Of a stretch of DNA of 30,426 nt, positions 25,084-30,426 are shown piece after piece. How positions within the stretch are numbered: the stretch's first letter is position 1; every line of letters begins with the position of its first letter. The DNA is from Synechococcus sp. CO36386bin_37 (GTDB lineage: Bacteria; Cyanobacteriota; Cyanobacteriia; PCC-6307; Cyanobiaceae): assembly GCA_011525445.1 (NCBI GenBank), contig WTGE01000249.1, positions 1 to 30,426 on the forward strand, given 5' to 3'. The translations under genes were made by a program, and so were the position numbers. The notes under the pieces were generated by a model that made no database searches, was not told the DNA's origin, and was given only the letters and a program-made list of their open reading frames with translations.

Positions 25084-28062
25084 ATGGGGAGCCCTGCTCC
25101 GATCGCTCAGGATCAATCCGTTTCATCGAAGGTTGTAAACCTGAGTGCTGGCTCCTCGGAGGAGGTGATTCGGGTCTGTGGTGCTCGTCAGCACAATCTC
25201 AAGAATGTCGATGTCACCATTCCGCGCAACAAGATGGTGGTGTTCACCGGTGTGAGCGGGAGTGGGAAGAGTTCATTAGCGTTCGACACGATTTTTGCGG
25301 AAGGTCAACGGCGCTACGTGGAGAGTCTGTCGGCTTACGCCCGTCAGTTTCTTGGTCAGGTGGATAAGCCTGATGTGGATGCCATTGAAGGACTTTCACC
25401 AGCGATATCGATTGATCAAAAATCGACGAGTCATAACCCACGATCCACAGTCGGAACGGTTACAGAGATTCACGATTATCTGCGTCTCTTGTTTGGTCGT
25501 GCTGGTGAGCCCCATTGTCCTCAATGTGGACGCTCTATCCGACCTCAGACCATCGATGAGATGGTGGATCAAATCCTGACGCTTCCTGACGGAACGCGTT
25601 ATCAACTCTTAGCTCCTGTTGTTCGCGGAAAAAAGGGTACCCACAGCAGATTAATCAGTGGATTGGCCGCTGAGGGGTTCGCTCGAATTCGCATCAACGG
25701 TGAAGTTCGAGAGCTTTCAGACAATATTGAGCTCGATAAAAATCATCAACACAATATTGAAGTTGTTGTTGATCGTCTTGTCGCTAGAGAGGGAATACAG
25801 GAGCGACTTAACGACTCTCTCCGCACTGCATTGAAGCGAGGCGATGGCTTATCGATTGTTGAAGTTGTTCCGAAAAAGGGTGAAGAATTGCCCGATGGAA
25901 TTGAAAAAGAGCGGCTCTATTCTGAAAATTACGCATGCCCAGTTCACGGGGCTGTCATGGAAGAACTCTCTCCAAGGCTGTTTTCATTTAACAGTCCTTA
26001 TGGCGCATGTGAGGTATGTCACGGGATAGGTTATCTGCGTAAATTCACTGTTGAAAGAGTCATTCCAGATCCTAAGCAACCGGTTTATTCCGCTGTCGCT
26101 CCATGGGCCGAAAAAGATAATTCTTACTACTTTTCTTTGCTTTATTCTGTTGGCGAGGCATTCGGATTTGAAATTAAAACTCCCTGGGAAGAACTTACAG
26201 ATGAACAAAAAGATGTTCTTCTTAATGGAAGTCGTGAGCCGATTCAGATCCAAGCTGATAGTCGATATCAAAAATCGAAATCCTATCTTCGACCTTTTGA
26301 GGGGATATTACCTATTCTTGAGCGCCAGCTTCGTGATGCAAGCGGTGAAGCACAAAAGCAAAAGCTTGAAAAGTATCTAGAATTAGTTCCTTGCGAGAGT
26401 TGTGCAGGTTTGCGTTTAAAGCCTGAAGCTCTTGCAGTGAAGATCGGTCCGTTTCGAATTACAGATCTGACCGCAGTCAGCGTGGGTCAAACGCTTGAAC
26501 GGATTGAGCGTTTGATGGGTGTTGGCATCCATAAAGGGTCTGAGCCATTGCTGAACTCCCGCCAGATTCAAATCGGTGATCTTGTTCTCAAGGAAATCCG
26601 CATGCGTCTTCGTTTTCTTCTTGATGTAGGTCTTGATTATTTGAGTCTGGATCGACCAGCGATGACACTCTCGGGAGGAGAAGCACAAAGGATTCGTCTT
26701 GCTACTCAGATCGGTGCTGGTCTCACTGGAGTTTTGTATGTCCTTGATGAACCCAGTATTGGTTTGCATCAACGAGATAATGATCGACTTCTCTCTACGT
26801 TAGTTCGACTTAAGGAGTTGGGAAACACGTTAGTTGTTGTTGAACATGATGAAGATACAATCAGGGCTGCAGATCATATCGTTGATATCGGTCCTGGTGC
26901 AGGGATTCATGGTGGTTATGTTGTTGCTGAGGGGTCAATTGATGATCTTTTAAATTCTGAAAATTCTATTACTGGTGCTTATTTAAGCGGTAAAAAAAGT
27001 ATTCCAACTCCGTCAGTTAGGCGTAATTCTGGCACACGTAATTTGAAGCTATTGGATTGTTCTCGTAACAATTTGAACGGTTTAAATGTTGAGTTTCCTC
27101 TTGGGAGACTGGTTTCAGTGACAGGAGTGAGCGGGAGTGGAAAAAGTACCTTGGTGAACGAGCTTTTGCATCCTGCTCTTGAACATGGATTGGGTCATAA
27201 GGTACCGTTTCCGCAGGGATTGGGAGAGCTGCGAGGACTTAAATCGATCGATAAGGTCATCGTGATTGATCAGTCACCTATTGGCCGCACTCCTCGTTCG
27301 AATCCTGCGACCTACACCGGAGCATTTGACCCTATTCGACAGGTTTTTGCAGCGACTGTAGAAGCGAAGGCACGTGGTTATCAGGTTGGTCAATTCAGTT
27401 TCAATGTCAAAGGTGGTCGCTGTGAGGCTTGTAAGGGTCAGGGTGTGAATGTGATCGAGATGAATTTTCTTCCCGATGTATATGTGCAATGTGATGTTTG
27501 TAAGGGTGCTCGTTTCAATCGCGAAACTCTTCAAGTGACATACAAGGGCCACACAATCGCCGACGTGCTCGAAATGACAGTGGAACAAGCCGCTGATGTG
27601 TTTTCAGCGATACCCCAAGCAGCTGACCGACTCAGAACGTTGGTGGATGTCGGTTTGGGGTACGTTAAGCTTGGGCAACCGGCTCCAACCCTGTCCGGAG
27701 GTGAAGCGCAACGGGTCAAACTTGCAACGGAATTGTCTCGAAGGGCTACTGGTAAAACTCTCTATTTAATCGATGAGCCCACAACAGGACTTAGTTTTTA
27801 TGATGTCCATAAGTTAATGGACGTGATGCAAAGACTGGTTGCTAAAGGTAATTCAGTGATTTGTATTGAACACAATTTAGATGTGATTCGGTGTTCAGAC
27901 TGGATCATTGATTTAGGTCCCGAGGGAGGTGACAAAGGAGGGGATGTTGTCGTGACAGGTACACCAGAAGAAGTTGCACAACATGAAACGAGTCATACGG
28001 GTCGTTATCTCAAAAAAGTTTTAGAGCAACATCCACCTGAACCTGTTGAGGCAGCAGCATGA
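25084..28062 (+). CDS. uvrA: Excinuclease ABC subunit A
   Basis: UvrA is the damage-sensing ATPase of nucleotide excision repair and works with UvrB and UvrC. The 992-aa protein has both ABC modules: Walker A GVSGSGKSS at about 56-64 and GVSGSGKST at about 681-689, and two LSGGEAQR signatures. The second zinc site is standard (CEACKG and CDVCKG). The first is C285-x2-H288 with C309-x2-C312, His replacing the usual second Cys. The N-terminal ENKMVVFTG-type block (here PRNKMVVFTG) and SAYARQFLGQ are typical. The start is ATG at 25084. Bases from about 25650 to 27060 are much more AT-rich than the ends of the gene. The stop overlaps the next start as ATGA. Confidence 0.97.
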   Translation: MGSPAPIAQDQSVSSKVVNLSAGSSEEVIRVCGARQHNLKNVDVTIPRNKMVVFTGVSGSGKSSLAFDTIFAEGQRRYVESLSAYARQFLGQVDKPDVDAIEGLSPAISIDQKSTSHNPRSTVGTVTEIHDYLRLLFGRAGEPHCPQCGRSIRPQTIDEMVDQILTLPDGTRYQLLAPVVRGKKGTHSRLISGLAAEGFARIRINGEVRELSDNIELDKNHQHNIEVVVDRLVAREGIQERLNDSLRTALKRGDGLSIVEVVPKKGEELPDGIEKERLYSENYACPVHGAVMEELSPRLFSFNSPYGACEVCHGIGYLRKFTVERVIPDPKQPVYSAVAPWAEKDNSYYFSLLYSVGEAFGFEIKTPWEELTDEQKDVLLNGSREPIQIQADSRYQKSKSYLRPFEGILPILERQLRDASGEAQKQKLEKYLELVPCESCAGLRLKPEALAVKIGPFRITDLTAVSVGQTLERIERLMGVGIHKGSEPLLNSRQIQIGDLVLKEIRMRLRFLLDVGLDYLSLDRPAMTLSGGEAQRIRLATQIGAGLTGVLYVLDEPSIGLHQRDNDRLLSTLVRLKELGNTLVVVEHDEDTIRAADHIVDIGPGAGIHGGYVVAEGSIDDLLNSENSITGAYLSGKKSIPTPSVRRNSGTRNLKLLDCSRNNLNGLNVEFPLGRLVSVTGVSGSGKSTLVNELLHPALEHGLGHKVPFPQGLGELRGLKSIDKVIVIDQSPIGRTPRSNPATYTGAFDPIRQVFAATVEAKARGYQVGQFSFNVKGGRCEACKGQGVNVIEMNFLPDVYVQCDVCKGARFNRETLQVTYKGHTIADVLEMTVEQAADVFSAIPQAADRLRTLVDVGLGYVKLGQPAPTLSGGEAQRVKLATELSRRATGKTLYLIDEPTTGLSFYDVHKLMDVMQRLVAKGNSVICIEHNLDVIRCSDWIIDLGPEGGDKGGDVVVTGTPEEVAQHETSHTGRYLKKVLEQHPPEPVEAAA

Positions 28063-29570
28063 GTCCTATTAAAAATCTGTTGTTTGCTGGAGCACGTGCA
28101 GCAGCGTTGGCAACCATTTTCACTTTGATCGGTGCCAGATCCGGTTTTGCTGTGGACCGACTCTTGATTGATCTTCCTCTTTTGGATGTTGATGTGTCCC
28201 TTGACTTGAAAGGTGCACGGTCATCAAAAGATTTGATTCGTTCCAACGCCGATCTTCAGGAACTGGACCGTGCTGGAGACGGATCCGTTGTCCGACTGCT
28301 GGATCGATTGCTGACAGCACCACTACCTAAACGGGCGACGAGTGTTCTTGAGCAATCAGTTGGTCATCCTCTTTTACAGCAAGCGCTGTTGGCTGCGTCC
28401 GAACTGATGAAGGTTGAGGGCTTGCCTCCGGATACCAGTGGGCGGTCCTTGGCTGATGCTCTTCAAGCTGCTTATCGCGAAGGGGAACCCACAATCCTTG
28501 GCTTGCTCCGACGTTTACCCGGTGAGTCTTTGTCCATTGATCTCCAGGCTTTGGCCTTTTATGCAAAGCGGCTTCAGTTCAATCAGGACGATGCACGTCG
28601 GTTGGTTCGCCAAGGAACAAGGGTGACACCGGCATCGATGGATGTTGCTGAATCTGGTGCATCAGGTTGGGACCGTTCAGAGCTGAGCGTTCCGGTGGCT
28701 CATCGCTCAGTGCCAATTGAGATCACGGTGTTCCAGCCACAGCGATTACCCAACGGAAAGCTCGTGGTGATTTCTCACGGGTTATGGGATGAACCTGAGA
28801 GTTTTGAAGGTTGGGGCAGGATCTTGGCCGCGAATGGTTACACCGTGCTGCTGCCGCGTCACCCCGGCAGTGATGCTGCACAGCAAAAAGAGTTGTTAAG
28901 TGGAGCTGCACCTCCTCCAAGCACTCAGGAACTACGTTTTCGCCCTCTTGATGTCACCGCTCTTCTGGATGCAATCCAAACAGGGTCCCTATTGGCAGGT
29001 CAGCAGTTTGATGATGACGTTGCAGTTGTCGGTCATTCCTGGGGTGGGACAGCTGCACTTCAACTGAGTGGGTTGCAGACCACCAGCAAAAAGTTGAAAT
29101 TGCGCTGTCAGGATCCTCGTGATCCGGAACGCAATCTCAGTTGGGTGTTGCAGTGCAGTTGGTTGGCCGGTGCGGATCAGGGATCGTTGGCAGATCCTCG
29201 GGTGAAGGCTGCTGTGGTGGTCAGCCCACCATTGACGTTGCTTTTTGATGAAACGAGTGGTCCATCTCTGCAGGCCAAGGTGCTGCTGGTGAGTGGTACG
29301 AAAGATTGGGTTGTTCCCTCTGATCCGGAGGCTGTGATGCCTTTGAAGAGGAGTAATCCTCTTGCTAATGGACATCGTTTGGTGCTGGCTTCAGGTGGAA
29401 CTCATTTCAATCTTTGGGCTCCTGCAGCGCAGAACACCGATCCGGTTCTTGGGCCCTTGATCCTGGCTTGGATCAATGAGCAATTATCTGTTCCCTCGTC
29501 CTACACGTTCAGTGGCGGCGGATGGGGCCATCCGTCCATACCTCTTGTGGATGTCACGAGTCAGCTTTGA
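28059..29570 (+). CDS. Exported DUF1400-alpha/beta hydrolase
   Basis: This 503-aa predicted secreted or periplasmic hydrolase starts with a signal peptide (MSPIKNLLFAGARAAALATI, with cleavage likely after GFA at about 31). Residues about 35-190 resemble DUF1400, and an alpha/beta hydrolase domain follows. The nucleophile elbow is GHSWGG with Ser327, the oxyanion block is VVISHGLWDEPE, and likely acid and base are D416 (GTKDWVVP) and H449 (GGTHFNLW). The triad therefore looks intact. The substrate is unknown; lipase, esterase and dienelactone-hydrolase-like activities occur in the fold. Its ATG overlaps the uvrA stop (ATGA), so it is probably translated from the uvrA transcript. A stand-alone DUF1400 relative is encoded at 20224-20793. 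Confidence 0.85.
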   Translation: MSPIKNLLFAGARAAALATIFTLIGARSGFAVDRLLIDLPLLDVDVSLDLKGARSSKDLIRSNADLQELDRAGDGSVVRLLDRLLTAPLPKRATSVLEQSVGHPLLQQALLAASELMKVEGLPPDTSGRSLADALQAAYREGEPTILGLLRRLPGESLSIDLQALAFYAKRLQFNQDDARRLVRQGTRVTPASMDVAESGASGWDRSELSVPVAHRSVPIEITVFQPQRLPNGKLVVISHGLWDEPESFEGWGRILAANGYTVLLPRHPGSDAAQQKELLSGAAPPPSTQELRFRPLDVTALLDAIQTGSLLAGQQFDDDVAVVGHSWGGTAALQLSGLQTTSKKLKLRCQDPRDPERNLSWVLQCSWLAGADQGSLADPRVKAAVVVSPPLTLLFDETSGPSLQAKVLLVSGTKDWVVPSDPEAVMPLKRSNPLANGHRLVLASGGTHFNLWAPAAQNTDPVLGPLILAWINEQLSVPSSYTFSGGGWGHPSIPLVDVTSQL

Positions 29571-29835
29571 TCTGGTTCCTTGAATCCCCTGACTTCCGAG
29601 GTTCAGAGCATCTTGAGGGTTTCCATTCGTGCTGAACGTTGCAATTCATCATCTCATTGATTGCTTTGAGCGCTGTTTTTAATCGCAGAATGTCCTGTCG
29701 TGGACTGGATTATTAGCTGATTACCTTGTTCTAGGTTGATCATTTCTAAGGAAGTCTTTATTTTTCAACCTGATTGAACGCCTTAATTATTTATCAAGGC
29801 ATCTAGCTGATGTTTTGTTTGTTTGAAGGTTGATC
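29571..29835. other. Intergenic region upstream of the sucrose-phosphate synthase gene
   Basis: This 265-bp gap turns AT-rich towards its right end and holds inverted repeats: GTTCAG with CTGAAC (29601-29637) and AGGTTGA with TCAACCT (29733-29771). Neither is followed by a T-run. The sps promoter must lie here, but I could not assign -35 and -10 boxes with confidence. Confidence 0.5.
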
Positions 29836-30426
29836 GTGGGTTTTCGGCTTCTCCATCTCCATTTACACGGGTTATTCCGTTCTCATGATCTGGAGTTGGG
29901 ACGGGACGCCGATACAGGAGGTCAAACCCTTTACGTGCTTGAACTCATGCGCAGCCTCGCCGCGAGGGCTGAGGTGGAACGAGTCGATGTTGTGACCCGA
30001 CTGATTCAGGATCGTCGCGTCTCAGGGGATTACGCCGAGCCGGTTGAGTCAATTGCTTCAGGCTCGGACATCTTGCGTTTTGCCTTTGGGCCGAAGCGCT
30101 ATCTCCGTAAGGAATTGTTGTGGCCTTATCTCGATGATTTAGCCGATCAGCTTTGTCTGCATTTCCAGAGACAGGAGAGACGCCCAACCTGGATCCATGC
30201 TCACTATGCCGATGCCGGTTACGTCGGGGCACTTGTGAGTCGGCGTTTGGGCATTCCCCTGGTTTTCACAGGGCACTCGTTGGGTCGCGAGAAGCAGCGT
30301 CGTCTTTTAGCCGGAGGTGGGGACCATCAACAGCTTGAGCAGACCTATTCCATCAGCCGTCGCATTGATGCAGAGGAGTTAGCGCTGGCTCATGCCGATC
30401 TGGTGATCACCAGCACGCGTCAGGAA
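29836..30426 (+). CDS. sps: Sucrose-phosphate synthase (partial, C-terminus off window)
   Basis: SPS makes sucrose-6-phosphate from UDP- or ADP-glucose and fructose-6-phosphate; sucrose is a compatible solute in marine Synechococcus. The frame starts at GTG 29836 and is open for 197 codons to the window edge. After the first strand (GFRLLHLHLHG) it shows the hallmark HDLELGRDADTGGQT with the conserved GGQ glycine loop. Later blocks are FGPKRYLRKELLWPYL, HAHYADAGYVGALVSRRLG and FTGHSLGREKQRRLL, all in the N-terminal Rossmann half of the GT-B fold. Whether a phosphatase domain is fused at the C-terminus cannot be seen. Confidence 0.9.
   Translation, partial: MGFRLLHLHLHGLFRSHDLELGRDADTGGQTLYVLELMRSLAARAEVERVDVVTRLIQDRRVSGDYAEPVESIASGSDILRFAFGPKRYLRKELLWPYLDDLADQLCLHFQRQERRPTWIHAHYADAGYVGALVSRRLGIPLVFTGHSLGREKQRRLLAGGGDHQQLEQTYSISRRIDAEELALAHADLVITSTRQE

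Overview
The window looks like a chromosomal stretch of a marine picocyanobacterium, most likely a Synechococcus of the marine cluster (Synechococcus/Prochlorococcus lineage). The basis is gene content and order recalled from that lineage (dnaN, a PRC-barrel protein, purL, purF, a GyrA paralogue, a TPR protein and queG on one side; thrC, an ABC1 kinase, recN, uvrA and a sucrose-phosphate synthase on the other). Moderate GC (about 50-60% in most hand-counted lines), a glycine-rich cyanobacterial RRM protein and densely packed genes agree. No tRNA, rRNA, CRISPR array, IS element or prophage gene is visible.

Left arm (1-17489). Going leftwards from the origin, dnaN, the PRC-barrel gene, purL and purF lie on the minus strand with gaps of 16 and 36 nt and one ATGA overlap, so they probably form one operon. 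A plus-strand pair, queG and a TPR protein, follows with a GyrA/ParC-type topoisomerase subunit. Its stop codon abuts the purF stop codon. Further left are minus-strand genes for an HpsJ-like membrane protein, a DUF502 membrane protein, nusB, ftsY, a GAF plus SpoIIE-type phosphatase, argH and a truncated RNA-binding protein.

Origin region (17490-17957). The 468 bp upstream of dnaN hold no convincing gene. They contain an AT-rich inverted-repeat tract, five DnaA-box-like 9-mers within about 175 bp, and a nested 51-nt stem-loop. This is a strong candidate for the chromosomal origin.

Right arm (17958-30426). A divergent PiT-like membrane transporter, thrC, an exported stand-alone DUF1400 protein and an ABC1/UbiB-type kinase lie on the minus strand and are transcribed towards the proposed origin. 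From recN onward the genes are on the plus strand: recN, a 637-bp spacer with a decayed copy of the recN 3' end, uvrA, an exported DUF1400-alpha/beta hydrolase that overlaps the uvrA stop, and the start of a sucrose-phosphate synthase cut by the window edge.

Most of the window is conserved housekeeping: replication (dnaN, topoisomerase), repair (recN, uvrA), purine, arginine and threonine synthesis, tRNA modification (queG) and protein targeting (ftsY). The parts most worth a second look are the origin with its stem-loop, the PiT-like gene beside it, the recN-derived remnant upstream of uvrA, the two DUF1400 proteins, and the low-GC patches in the ABC1 gene and uvrA. I saw no clearly new multi-gene system.
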